A stretch of 22,608 bases of DNA from Streptosporangiaceae bacterium (GTDB taxonomy: Bacteria; Actinomycetota; Actinomycetes; Streptosporangiales; Streptosporangiaceae). The notes beneath the pieces were generated by a model. It had not been told where the DNA came from, did not search any database, and saw only the letters and a program-made list of their open reading frames with translations. The stretch spans positions 1 to 22,608 of the forward strand of contig JAICWX010000127.1 of NCBI GenBank assembly GCA_025934635.1. Direction: 5' to 3'. Both the position numbers and the translations under genes were made by a program. Positions 1 through 7,232 of the stretch are shown piece by piece. How positions within the stretch are numbered: the first letter of the stretch is position 1; every line of letters begins with the position of its first letter.

Positions 1-55
1 GCCGGGTTCCGTTCCGCGCGGTATGCCAGTGGTGTTCCGGCTTCGGCGGGGCATA

Positions 56-91
56 GTGACCTACGGCCCCAAGTGAACGTAGCCTGTAGGC
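56..91 (+). promoter_or_regulatory. Probable leaderless promoter of pafA
   Basis: A TAGCCT hexamer (80-85) matches the actinobacterial -10 pattern TANNNT and ends 6 nt before the GTG start at 92. GTGACC (56-61) sits 18 nt upstream and keeps TGAC of the -35 consensus. No Shine-Dalgarno sequence is visible, so transcription probably starts at or next to the GTG and the message is leaderless. Positions 1-55 hold nothing I can identify. The inference rests on spacing and the same arrangement at other genes in this window. Confidence 0.5.
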
Positions 92-1450
92 GTGGACAGG
101 CGAATATTCGGGCTCGAGAACGAGTACGGCGTTACGTGCACCTTCCGGGGGCAGCGGCGGCTGTCGCCGGACGAGGTGGCCCGCTACCTCTTCCGCCGTG
201 TGGTGTCGTGGGGCCGTAGCAGCAACGTGTTCCTGCGCAATGGCGCGCGCCTGTACCTCGACGTGGGCAGCCACCCCGAGTACGCCACCCCCGAGTGCGA
301 CAACGTGGTCGACCTGGTCGCGCACGACAAGGCGGGGGAGCGGATCCTGGAGGGCCTGCTCGTCGACGCCGACCGGCGGCTGCGCGAAGAGGGCATCGCC
401 GGCGACATCTACCTCTTCAAGAACAACACCGACTCGGCGGGCAACTCCTACGGCTGCCACGAGAACTACCTGGTCGGCCGGCACGGCGAGTTCGGCCGGC
501 TGGCCGACATCCTGATCCCGTTCCTGGTCACCCGGCAGATCATCTGCGGGGCGGGCAAGGTGCTGCAGACCCCGCGCGGCGCGGTCTACTGCGTCAGCCA
601 GCGGGCCGAGCACATCTGGGAGAGCGTCTCCTCGGCCACCACCAGGTCCCGCCCGATCATCAACACCAGGGACGAGCCGCACGCCGACGCCGAGCGCTTC
701 CGGCGGCTGCACGTGATCGTCGGCGACTCCAACATGAGCGAGACCACCACGCTGCTCAAGGTCGGGTCGACCGACCTGGTGCTGCGGATGATCGAGGCCG
801 GCGCGATCATGCGCGACCTGACCCTGGACAACGCGATCCGGGCCATCCGCGAGGTCAGCCACGACATGACCGGCCGCAGCCGGGTCCGGCTGGCCAACGG
901 GCGCGAGCTGTCCGCCCTGGAAATCCAGTACGAGTACCTGAACCGGGCCAAGGACTTCACCGCCAAGAACGGCGTCGACCCGGTGAGCAAGCGGGTTCTC
1001 GACATGTGGGAGCGGGCGCTGTCGGCGATCGAGACGGGCAACCTCGACATGATCGCGCGGGAGATCGACTGGGTGACCAAGTACCAGTTGATCGAGCGGT
1101 ACCGGGCCCGCCACGACCTGCCGCTGTCCTCGCCCCGGGTGGCCCAGCTCGACCTGGCCTACCACGACGTGCACCGCGGCCGCGGCCTGTACTACCTGCT
1201 GCAGCGGGCCGGGGCGGTGGAGCGCGCGGCCCGTGACATCGACATCTTCGAGGCCAAGTCGGTCCCGCCGCAGACCACGCGGGCCAAGCTGCGCGGCGAG
1301 TTCATCCGCCGGGCCCAGGAGAAGCGGCGCGACTTCACCGTCGACTGGGTGCACCTCAAGCTGAACGACCAGGCCCAGCGGACCGTGCTGTGCAAGGACC
1401 CGTTCCGCTCGGTCGACGAGCGGGTGGAGAAGCTCATCGCGGGAATGTGA
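92..1450 (+). CDS. pafA: Pup--protein ligase PafA
   Basis: This enzyme uses ATP to phosphorylate the C-terminal glutamate of Pup and joins it to substrate lysines, marking proteins for the actinobacterial proteasome. The 452-residue length is the usual one. The N-terminus carries the carboxylate-amine-ligase-like signature: LENEYGVT at residues 8-15 includes Glu9, a nucleotide/Mg-binding position. [17 protein letters not shown] at 54-70 includes Asp57, the known catalytic Asp in M. tuberculosis PafA. The C-terminal domain (about 385-452) ends in the typical [17 protein letters not shown] segment. The GTG start gives the canonical [14 protein letters not shown]-terminus. The gene is followed by an FKBP lipoprotein, and pafB/pafC lie further on, as in many actinobacteria. 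Pup and proteasome subunit genes are not in the window and may lie upstream of position 1. Identification is very secure. Confidence 0.98.
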   Translation: MDRRIFGLENEYGVTCTFRGQRRLSPDEVARYLFRRVVSWGRSSNVFLRNGARLYLDVGSHPEYATPECDNVVDLVAHDKAGERILEGLLVDADRRLREEGIAGDIYLFKNNTDSAGNSYGCHENYLVGRHGEFGRLADILIPFLVTRQIICGAGKVLQTPRGAVYCVSQRAEHIWESVSSATTRSRPIINTRDEPHADAERFRRLHVIVGDSNMSETTTLLKVGSTDLVLRMIEAGAIMRDLTLDNAIRAIREVSHDMTGRSRVRLANGRELSALEIQYEYLNRAKDFTAKNGVDPVSKRVLDMWERALSAIETGNLDMIAREIDWVTKYQLIERYRARHDLPLSSPRVAQLDLAYHDVHRGRGLYYLLQRAGAVERAARDIDIFEAKSVPPQTTRAKLRGEFIRRAQEKRRDFTVDWVHLKLNDQAQRTVLCKDPFRSVDERVEKLIAGM

Positions 1451-1466
1451 CGCTAGGTAGTCGTTA

Positions 1467-1485
1467 CCTGGGAGTTAGCTCCAGG
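1467..1485 (+). terminator. Small hairpin after pafA
   Basis: CCTGG plus AG pairs with CT plus CCAGG around a TTAG loop, with one bulged G (7 bp). It lies 17 nt after the pafA stop codon. There is no T-tract, so its role as a terminator is only a possibility; actinobacterial terminators often lack one. Confidence 0.3.
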
Positions 1486-1522
1486 CCGCCCGGTGTGGGA
1501 CGTGGCCCCTCAGCCCGGCCAG

Positions 1523-1558
1523 TAGGCTGACGAGGCTGACATCCACCACTTTTGAGGG
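1523..1558 (+). promoter_or_regulatory. Promoter (-10) and RBS of the FKBP lipoprotein gene
   Basis: TAGGCT at 1523-1528 fits the TAGNCT -10 box seen repeatedly here. It would give a start near 1535 and a 5' leader of about 30 nt. A GAGGG Shine-Dalgarno at 1554-1558 lies 6 nt before the ATG at 1565. No good -35 element is visible. Confidence 0.4.
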
Positions 1559-1564
1559 TTTTTC

Positions 1565-2590
1565 ATGCGACGCTTTCTAGCGCTTTTCGCCATTCCCCTG
1601 CTGGCGTGCGTGGTCCTCGCGGGCTGCGGGTCGTCGTCGAAGTCGTCTTCTTCGCCGTCTTCGTCTTCGTCTGCCTCCGCCTCGGCTTCCTCGACGGGGC
1701 CCGCGTCTGTGAAGGGCCAGGGCGCGGACGCCTCCGTCACCGCCACCGGTGCGTTCGACAAGGCGCCCACGGTGACCATCCCCAAGGCTCTGCCGGGCAA
1801 CGTGCTCTCCGTCAAGACGCTCGTCCAGGGCACCGGCCCCGCCTTGGCCAAGACCGACTCGCTGGCCGCCAACTTCGTCCTCTACTTCTGGCAGGGCACC
1901 AGTTCCTCGCTGAAGGGCAACACCTTCACCGCCACCCCGGTCGTGATTCCCAGCCAGTCGCTACCCGGCCTGGAGACCGCGCTGGTCGGCAAGAAGGTAG
2001 GCAGCCGCGTCCTCGCGGTCATCCCGCCTGCGCAGGGATACGGTCCCACGGGGAACTCCCAGCTCGGGGCGACGGGCGCCACCACCTTGGTGTTCGTCAT
2101 CGACGTGCTCAAGCAGTACTCGAAGACCGCGGACATCACCGGCACCCAGACCTCCAGCGGCGGCGGTAACCTGCCCACGGTCAGCGCCCAGACCGGCAGC
2201 GAGCCCAAGCTGACCTTCGCGTCCTCCACCCCTGCCACGCCGCCCACCGGGCTGGTCACCAAGACCCTGCTCAAGGGCAACGCCGCCAAGGTCACCCAGG
2301 GCGAGATGGTCGTGGTCCAGTACGTCGGCTACAACTGGCGGACCAAGAAGTCCTTCGACTCCTCATGGTCACACAACTCGCCGCTCGGCTTCATCATCGG
2401 CGCGTCGCCCGAGCAGGTCATCCCGGGCTGGGACAAGGGGCTGATCGGGCAGACCGTAGGCAGCCGGGTGATGCTCTCCATCCCGCCGGCTGACGGGTAC
2501 GGCAGCGCGGGCCAGTCCCAGGCCGGCATCCAGGGCACCGACACCCTGCTGTTCGTGGTCGACATCATCGACGCGCTCAAGCAGGGCTGA
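1565..2590 (+). CDS. Lipoprotein with two FKBP-type peptidyl-prolyl isomerase domains
   Basis: The 341-residue product is probably an extracytoplasmic prolyl isomerase anchored by lipid. A type II signal peptide (residues 1-20) ends in the lipobox LAGC with Cys21, followed by a Ser-rich linker (22-45). Two FKBP domains follow, at about 80-183 and 229-338. The second keeps the FKBP active-site set: Tyr253, Phe264-Asp265, Trp289 in the V-I-P-G-W motif, Tyr312 and Phe330. In the first, the Phe-Asp pair is absent and the Trp is replaced by Leu136 (S-L-P-G-L), so it is probably catalytically weak or a binding or spacer domain. Start choice is supported by the GAGGG RBS and signal peptide. The gene lies between pafA and pafB, a common actinobacterial position for FKBP genes. 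It converges on the DUF3866 gene with only 24 nt between stop codons. Confidence 0.93.
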   Translation: MRRFLALFAIPLLACVVLAGCGSSSKSSSSPSSSSSASASASSTGPASVKGQGADASVTATGAFDKAPTVTIPKALPGNVLSVKTLVQGTGPALAKTDSLAANFVLYFWQGTSSSLKGNTFTATPVVIPSQSLPGLETALVGKKVGSRVLAVIPPAQGYGPTGNSQLGATGATTLVFVIDVLKQYSKTADITGTQTSSGGGNLPTVSAQTGSEPKLTFASSTPATPPTGLVTKTLLKGNAAKVTQGEMVVVQYVGYNWRTKKSFDSSWSHNSPLGFIIGASPEQVIPGWDKGLIGQTVGSRVMLSIPPADGYGSAGQSQAGIQGTDTLLFVVDIIDALKQG

Positions 2591-2614
2591 GCCAGCGCCT
2601 GTTGACCACGGGAC

Positions 2615-3706
2615 CTAGCGCGGCAGCAGGCGGCCGGCATGCCGGCCGGCCGCCGCTGCCGCCAGGAAGTACGCCAGGTCCCCGTCCAGGTCGCGGCCCA
2701 TCGTCGACAGCCGCACCGGAGCCGCCCGCAGCGCCGCCTCCAGGCCATCGACCGGCACCGTCACGAGGTGGTGCCGGCCGGCCAGCCCGGCGGCGTCCGC
2801 CGCGACCAGCTTCCCGAAATCGGTGTCCAGCTCCGGGACCACCACGTCGGCCCGGGCCAGCGCGACCCGGCCGTAGGCGGTCAGGCTGTGGTGCGAGACG
2901 CCGCGGTGCCGCTCGCGCGGGTCGGCGTCGCTGACCCGCAGCGACGCCACCGGGTGCCCGCCCAGCGCGGCGGCGGCGTTGACCGCCTCGCCCGCCGCCA
3001 CCCCGGAGAACCCCCACCGGGTTCCGGTGCCGAGGTTCCCCGGCCCCTGCGCGACCACCGTGATGTCGGCGCCGAGTACGTGCCGGGCGGCGAGCAGCCC
3101 GGTGTGCACCGTCACCGTCTCCAGGTCCCCGCCGAACGCCTGGCCGGCCGTCACCGTCGCCGCCAGCCAGCCCGCCTCCCGCAGCGCCGCGCAGGTCCGC
3201 GAGAACCAGGCGGGCAGGGCGCCGCCGTCCTGCATCACGTAGACAACGCGAGGCGCGGAGCCGGCCGCTGAAGAAAAGATCCCGGCCAGCACGGCCGGGA
3301 GAGCCGAGTGCAGGTCGGCCACCACCACCGGCATCTCTCCGATGTCGTCCGCGTCGCGCAGCACGTCGTGGTGCGGCGAGCCCTGCTCGTCCGCGCCGAG
3401 CACGGTGGCCTGGAGCGGGGAGTAGCGGGCCTTGACCAGGTGGCCGGCCAGCTCGGGATCGGGCGGCAGCCGGTCCGGGATCGCGATCACCAGGGCATAG
3501 CCGCCGGTGCCCAGCTTCAGGTCGAGTGCCGTGGTGTTGAGCAGCACCCGGTCACCGGCCCGCGGCCGCCCGGTCAGCGCCGGGTAGGCCAGCGCCCGGA
3601 CCTGGCGCCCTTCCCCCGGCGCGCCGTCCACCGCCACGTCGAGCTCGACCGCCCCGGCCCACTCGCGGCGCATCCCGCTGACCGTGCCGTTCCGCCATGT
3701 GATCAT
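2615..3706 (-). CDS. DUF3866 family protein
   Basis: This 363-residue cytoplasmic protein has the features of the DUF3866 family, whose function is unknown to me. It starts with a small beta-rich region (about 1-80, MITWRNGTVSGM...RALAYPALTGRPRAGDRVLLNTTALDL). A conserved core of about 240 residues follows, with recurring motifs such as the GTGGYALV segment (near 67), VVAQGPGNLGTGTRWGFSG (about 218-236) and HRGVSHHSLTAYGR (about 267-280). No signal peptide or membrane segment is seen. The ATG at 3706 is preceded on the minus strand by TAGAGT at a spacing of 6 nt, suggesting a leaderless message. It is transcribed divergently from pafB and convergently with the FKBP gene. The family commonly sits beside paf genes in actinobacteria, so a link to proteasome or DNA-damage regulation is possible but unproven. 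Confidence 0.85.
   Translation of the reverse strand: MITWRNGTVSGMRREWAGAVELDVAVDGAPGEGRQVRALAYPALTGRPRAGDRVLLNTTALDLKLGTGGYALVIAIPDRLPPDPELAGHLVKARYSPLQATVLGADEQGSPHHDVLRDADDIGEMPVVVADLHSALPAVLAGIFSSAAGSAPRVVYVMQDGGALPAWFSRTCAALREAGWLAATVTAGQAFGGDLETVTVHTGLLAARHVLGADITVVAQGPGNLGTGTRWGFSGVAAGEAVNAAAALGGHPVASLRVSDADPRERHRGVSHHSLTAYGRVALARADVVVPELDTDFGKLVAADAAGLAGRHHLVTVPVDGLEAALRAAPVRLSTMGRDLDGDLAYFLAAAAAGRHAGRLLPR
2620..2662. terminator. Long GC hairpin at the convergent FKBP/DUF3866 junction
   Basis: Outer arms GCGGCAGC (2620-2627) and GCTGCCGC (2655-2662) pair perfectly. Inner arms GGCGGCCGGC (2629-2638) and GCCGGCCGCC (2645-2654) also pair perfectly. There is a single bulged A and a 6-nt loop, giving an 18-bp stem. 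It starts 29 nt after the FKBP stop and lies inside the last codons of the DUF3866 gene (residues AAAAGRHAGRLLPR). It could end the FKBP transcript, and by symmetry stall the opposing one. There is no T-tract. Confidence 0.5.
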
Positions 3707-3712
3707 CTGGGC

Positions 3713-3718
3713 ACTCTA
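3713..3718 (-). promoter_or_regulatory. Probable leaderless -10 element of the DUF3866 gene
   Basis: Read on the minus strand this is TAGAGT, ending 6 nt before the ATG (3706). No Shine-Dalgarno sequence is present, consistent with a leaderless message. Confidence 0.4.
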
Positions 3719-3771
3719 GTCAACCCGCTTCCCGGGTCGCTGCCCCTGAGCCGGCACTCCCTGCGAGACAA

Positions 3772-3777
3772 TAATCT
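3772..3777 (+). promoter_or_regulatory. Possible -10 element of the pafBC transcript
   Basis: TAATCT lies in an A/T-rich spot (ACAATAATCT). It would start transcription near 3784, about 33 nt before the preferred ATG at 3817. No clear -35 element is visible. Confidence 0.3.
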
Positions 3778-3816
3778 GGGATCATCTCCTTGGCCCACTT
3801 CAGGGATCGGAAAGCC

Positions 3817-4788
3817 ATGTCCAAGCGCAAGACTGAGCGGCTGCTCGGCCTTGTCGTGTGCCTGCTCTCCACCAAGCGCTACCTCACCGCCGAGCAGATC
3901 CGCGCGGCCGTGCCGGGTTACCCGGAGCAGGACGACCTGTTCAAGCGCATGTTCGAGCGGGACAAGGAGGACCTGCGCGATCTGGGCGTGCCGCTGGAGA
4001 CCGGCGTCAACCACCCGTTCGACGAGGATCCCGGCTACCGGATCAGGCAGCAGGCCTACCAGCTGCCCGAGCTGCGGCTCGAGGCGGACGAGGCGGCCGT
4101 GCTGGGCCTGGCCGCCCGGGTCTGGCAGCGCGCCGAGCTGGCCGGGGCCGCGGCCGGCGCGCTGCTGAAGCTGCGGGCGGCCGGCATCGACGCGGACGGC
4201 GACGACGAGCACTCCCCGGTGCCGCGCGGCATCGAGCCCCGGCTGGGCGCTCCCGAGCCGGCCTTCGGGCCGCTGTGGGAGGCGGTCAGGGACCGCAGGC
4301 CGGTGACGTTCAGCTACCGCGCGGCCGGGCGCAGCGACCCGCAGCGCCGCGAGCTCGAGCCGTGGGGCGTGGTCAACCGGCACGGCCGCTGGTATGTGGC
4401 GGGCCGGGACCGGGGCCGCGACGCCACCCGGGTGTTCCGGCTCGACCGGATCGCCGGGCCGGTGAAGTTCAGCGGGCCGGCCGGCAAGGTGACCGTGCCG
4501 GACGGCGTCGACGTGCGCGAGATGGTCCGCGGCCGGGATTCCGGGCCCGTCCAGGAGCACACCGCGCTGCTGCGGGTGCGGGCCGGGGCCGGCGTCGGGC
4601 TGCGCCGGCACGCGGCCGAGGTCAGGGCCGACGAGACGGCGCCGGGCTGGGACCTGGTTTCCACCCGCTTCGAGGGCCTGGGCTGGTTCGCCGACTACAC
4701 CGCCTCGTTCGGCCCCGACGCGATCGTCCTCGACCCGCCCGACCTGCGCGAGGCCGTCATCCGCCGCCTCAAGGGAGTGGTCACGTGA
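3817..4788 (+). CDS. pafB: WYL-domain transcriptional regulator PafB
   Basis: PafB pairs with PafC to form the transcription activator of the RecA/LexA-independent DNA-damage response described in mycobacteria; the family senses a ligand through its WYL domain. The N-terminus (1-75) is a winged helix-turn-helix. The WYL domain spans about 160-215, with the degenerate core Trp-Tyr-Val at about 192-194 followed by FRLDRI. A WCX C-terminal extension covers about 235-323. I chose ATG at 3817 (product 323 residues, MSKRKTERLLGLVVCLLSTKR) because it matches the usual family N-terminus and has AGGGA at 3802-3806. A TTG at 3790 in the same frame would add nine residues. The stop overlaps the pafC GTG by 4 nt (GTGA), so the two are translationally coupled and probably made in equal amounts. 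Confidence 0.93.
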   Translation: MSKRKTERLLGLVVCLLSTKRYLTAEQIRAAVPGYPEQDDLFKRMFERDKEDLRDLGVPLETGVNHPFDEDPGYRIRQQAYQLPELRLEADEAAVLGLAARVWQRAELAGAAAGALLKLRAAGIDADGDDEHSPVPRGIEPRLGAPEPAFGPLWEAVRDRRPVTFSYRAAGRSDPQRRELEPWGVVNRHGRWYVAGRDRGRDATRVFRLDRIAGPVKFSGPAGKVTVPDGVDVREMVRGRDSGPVQEHTALLRVRAGAGVGLRRHAAEVRADETAPGWDLVSTRFEGLGWFADYTASFGPDAIVLDPPDLREAVIRRLKGVVT

Positions 4789-5813
4789 GTGCTCTCGTCA
4801 CCTCGACCGAGCGGCTGCAGCGGCTGCTGGCGCTGGTGCCCTACGTGATGAGCCGCAAGGCGGTGGGACTGGCCGAGACCGCGGCGGCGTTCGGGGTCAG
4901 CGAGCGCGAGCTCGTCGACGACCTGAACCTGCTGTGGTGCGTCGAGCTGCGTGCCCCCGATCCCTACTGCCCGATCGACCTGTCCTACGAGGGCGGCGAG
5001 ATCGTGGTCAGCCAGGCCGAGTCGATGGGCCGCCCGCTGCGGCTGGCCGTCGACGAGGCCAGCGCGCTGCTCGTCGCGCTGCGCATGCTGGCCGAGGTGC
5101 CGGGCCTGGAGGACCGTTCGGCCCTGTCCCGGCTGATCGCCAAGCTGGAGGCGGCCGCGGGCGAGGCCGCCGCGGCCAGTGCCAAGGTAGCCGTGCAGGT
5201 CGACTTCCCGAGCGAGGGCGCCGAGGGGTACGCCGCGCAGATCCGCGCCGCCCTGCTGACCCGGCGGCGGGTGCACCTGCGCTACTACGTGCCCGGCCGG
5301 GACGAGGCGACCGAGCGCGACGTCGACCCGATGCGGCTGCTCGTGGTGGAGGGACGGCCGTACCTCGAGGGCTGGTGCCTGCGGGCCGAGGGCGTGCGGC
5401 TGTTCCGGCTGGACCGGGTGCTCGGGCTGGAGGTGCTCGACGTGCCGTCGGCGCCGCCGGCCGAGGCCGAGCCGGTGGACGTCGACCAGGGCCTGTTCCG
5501 GCCGTCGGCGGACGACGTGCTGGTCGAGCTCGAGCTGTCCGCGGCCGGGCGGTGGGTCGCGGAGTACTACCCGTGCGAGTCGGTGACCGAGCTGGACGAG
5601 GGCCGGCTGCGGGTGGTGCTGCGCACCCCGGACACCGGCTGGGTGCGGCGGCTGGCGCTGCGGCTCGGCGAGGACGGCCGGGTCATCTCGCCGGTGCCGC
5701 TGCTGGCCGAGGTGCGCGAGGCGGCCGCTGCCGCCCTCGCGAATTATGTCGTATTATCGACCTTTACACGCGGTTCGCCTGCGGAAACTGTTTCAGCGAG
5801 GCGTCCCGTGTAG
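4785..5813 (+). CDS. pafC: WYL-domain transcriptional regulator PafC
   Basis: Partner of PafB, 342 residues. The domain order is the same: N-terminal winged helix-turn-helix (about 1-75), a linker, a WYL domain (about 155-210, with Arg-Pro-Tyr-Leu-Glu-Gly-Trp at the WYL position and FRLDRVLG after it) and a C-terminal WCX domain. GTG at 4785 overlaps the pafB stop (GTGA) and has AAGGGAG at 4771-4777, 7 nt upstream, so this start is well supported. The last ~25 codons (5739-5813) are visibly richer in A/T than the rest and contain an 11-bp palindrome GAAACTGTTTC (5784-5794). The TAG stop codon itself forms the first half of the probable tatA -10 box. The tail beyond residue ~320 is probably not part of the folded domain. 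Confidence 0.93.
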   Translation: MSALVTSTERLQRLLALVPYVMSRKAVGLAETAAAFGVSERELVDDLNLLWCVELRAPDPYCPIDLSYEGGEIVVSQAESMGRPLRLAVDEASALLVALRMLAEVPGLEDRSALSRLIAKLEAAAGEAAAASAKVAVQVDFPSEGAEGYAAQIRAALLTRRRVHLRYYVPGRDEATERDVDPMRLLVVEGRPYLEGWCLRAEGVRLFRLDRVLGLEVLDVPSAPPAEAEPVDVDQGLFRPSADDVLVELELSAAGRWVAEYYPCESVTELDEGRLRVVLRTPDTGWVRRLALRLGEDGRVISPVPLLAEVREAAAAALANYVVLSTFTRGSPAETVSARRPV

Positions 5814-5816
5814 ACT
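5811..5816 (+). promoter_or_regulatory. Probable -10 element of tatA, overlapping the pafC stop
   Basis: TAGACT overlaps the TAG stop codon of pafC. Transcription would begin near 5823, right at the 21-bp tandem repeat. There is no strong -35; the palindrome GAAACTGTTTC at 5784-5794 lies where a -35 or an operator would be. Confidence 0.4.
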
Positions 5817-5823
5817 CTGGCCG

Positions 5824-5865
5824 AGAAGAACGTCTCCGCCGTAAAGAAGAACGTCTCCGCCGTAA
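5824..5865 (+). repeat. Perfect 21-bp tandem duplication in the tatA leader
   Basis: Two identical 21-bp units (5824-5844 and 5845-5865), each starting AGAAGAACGTCTCC, stand head to tail, followed by a few bases of a third (AGAGG). They lie between the probable transcription start and the tatA RBS. The start of the third unit supplies the Shine-Dalgarno AAGAGGA (5865-5871). Confidence 0.9.
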
Positions 5866-5876
5866 AGAGGACTGAC

Positions 5877-6230
5877 ATGGTTGGTGACCTGTTTGACAGC
5901 CCGTGGAAGATCTTGATCATCGCTGTCGTGATCATCGTGCTGTTCGGGTCGAAGAAGCTGCCTCAGGCGGCCCGCTCGCTCGGCCAGTCGATGCGCATCA
6001 TGAAGCGGGAAGTATCGAGCCTGCACGAGGACGAGCAGGAAGCGCCCGCTCAGAGCGGCACGGCGGCGCCCCAGTTCCAGCAGCCCCAGCTCACGCCGGC
6101 GCCGGCTCCGGTTGACCAGCAGCAGCAGATCGACGCGCTGCAGCAGCAGATCCGCGACATGCAGCGGTCGGCCGCCATGGACACCCCCGTCCCCAGTACC
6201 CCCGAACCGCAGCACACGCAGCCCAGCTAG
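5877..6230 (+). CDS. tatA: Twin-arginine translocase subunit TatA
   Basis: TatA oligomerises to form the pore-like element that lets folded proteins cross the membrane after TatC binds their twin-arginine signal. The 117-residue product has a short extracellular N-terminus, one membrane helix (about 10-22, WKILIIAVVIIVL), the hallmark hinge FGSKKLP (23-29) and an amphipathic helix (about 29-50). A long polar Pro/Gln-rich tail follows, with a Gln-rich predicted coiled stretch around 80-98. The start is supported by AAGAGGA (5865-5871) at a 5-nt spacing. tatC follows after 24 nt, so the two form an operon; no tatB is present here. Confidence 0.96.
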   Translation: MVGDLFDSPWKILIIAVVIIVLFGSKKLPQAARSLGQSMRIMKREVSSLHEDEQEAPAQSGTAAPQFQQPQLTPAPAPVDQQQQIDALQQQIRDMQRSAAMDTPVPSTPEPQHTQPS

Positions 6231-6254
6231 GGCGCGTTACCGCCGGACAGGATC

Positions 6255-7187
6255 ATGGCGAAACTCCCCGGTGCCATTCAGGGTGCCCGTGTCGTCGGTG
6301 AGCGCTACGTGCGCTCGCAGCGGCAGCAGAACCCCGAGGGGCGGATGCCCCTGTTCGATCACCTGCGGGAGCTGCGCAACCGGGTCGTGAAATCGGCGCT
6401 CGCGCTGATCGCCGGGATGATCGTCGGGTTCATCTTCTTCAACCCGGTCTGGCATTTCATCCAGCGGCCGCTGTGCCGGGCGACCATCCGCGGGCATACC
6501 GGGTGCCTGACCCAGGGCGTGAACCAGCTGATCCTGAACGGGCCGCTGGACGCGTTCTACCTGCGGGTCAAGGTCGCCCTGATCGTGGGGGTGGTATTGT
6601 CCTCCCCGGTCTGGCTGTACCAGGTGTGGTCGTTCGTCGCGCCGGGCCTGCACTCCCGGGAGAAGCGCTGGGGTTACACCTTCATCGGCACCGCGGTGCC
6701 GCTGTTCGGTGTCGGCAACGTGCTGGCGTACCTGTCGCTGGGCCGGTCGATGCACTACCTGCTGGACCTGACGCCGAGCGGCGTGGGGAACTTCATCCAG
6801 GTCGACCTGTACATGAGCTTCGTGATGACGATCATGCTCGCGTTCGGGATCGCGTTCGAGCTGCCGCTGCTGATCATCATGCTGAACCTGGCCGGGATCT
6901 TGACCCACGAGCGGTTCCGCAAGTGGCGGCGGATGCTGATCTTCGGGACGTTCCTGATCGCGGGGGTGGCGAACCCGAGCCCGGATCCGATCACGATGCT
7001 GATCCTGGGCGGGGCGTGCGCGGCACTGGTGGAGGTGGCCGAGCTCATCGTGTGGTACAACGACCGCCGCCGGGCCCGGCTGCACCCGGACCCGTACGCC
7101 GGCCTGGCCGACGACGAACTCTCCCCGCTCGACCTGAACGACCTGGATGACGACGTCGACGACCACCCCGGCCGGCACCTCAACTAG
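6255..7187 (+). CDS. tatC: Twin-arginine translocase subunit TatC
   Basis: TatC is the membrane receptor for twin-arginine signal peptides. The product has 310 residues with six predicted membrane helices between about 45 and 265. The family signature MPLFDHLRELRNR lies at 31-43, with the key Glu39. The first loop carries FVAPGLHSREKRW (127-139), with Glu136 at the position of the signal-binding Glu of Escherichia coli TatC. The N-terminal 30 residues and the acidic tail (about 280-310, Asp-rich) extend beyond the E. coli protein, as is usual in actinobacteria. The ATG has ACAGGA just upstream. It is the second gene of the tatA-tatC operon, and helY follows after 45 nt. Confidence 0.97.
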   Translation: MAKLPGAIQGARVVGERYVRSQRQQNPEGRMPLFDHLRELRNRVVKSALALIAGMIVGFIFFNPVWHFIQRPLCRATIRGHTGCLTQGVNQLILNGPLDAFYLRVKVALIVGVVLSSPVWLYQVWSFVAPGLHSREKRWGYTFIGTAVPLFGVGNVLAYLSLGRSMHYLLDLTPSGVGNFIQVDLYMSFVMTIMLAFGIAFELPLLIIMLNLAGILTHERFRKWRRMLIFGTFLIAGVANPSPDPITMLILGGACAALVEVAELIVWYNDRRRARLHPDPYAGLADDELSPLDLNDLDDDVDDHPGRHLN

Positions 7188-7219
7188 CACCTGCGCCTCA
7201 GCCACCCGGCTGGGGACCC

Positions 7220-7232
7220 TAGTCTGGAATCC
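7220..7232 (+). promoter_or_regulatory. Probable leaderless promoter of the helicase gene
   Basis: TAGTCT (7220-7225) ends 7 nt before the ATG at 7233. There is no Shine-Dalgarno sequence. Hence helY can probably be transcribed separately from tatC as a leaderless message. Confidence 0.45.

Noticed and set aside
3790..3816. TTG start adding nine residues to PafB
   Set aside because: The ATG at 3817 gives the conserved family N-terminus and has an upstream purine-rich RBS.
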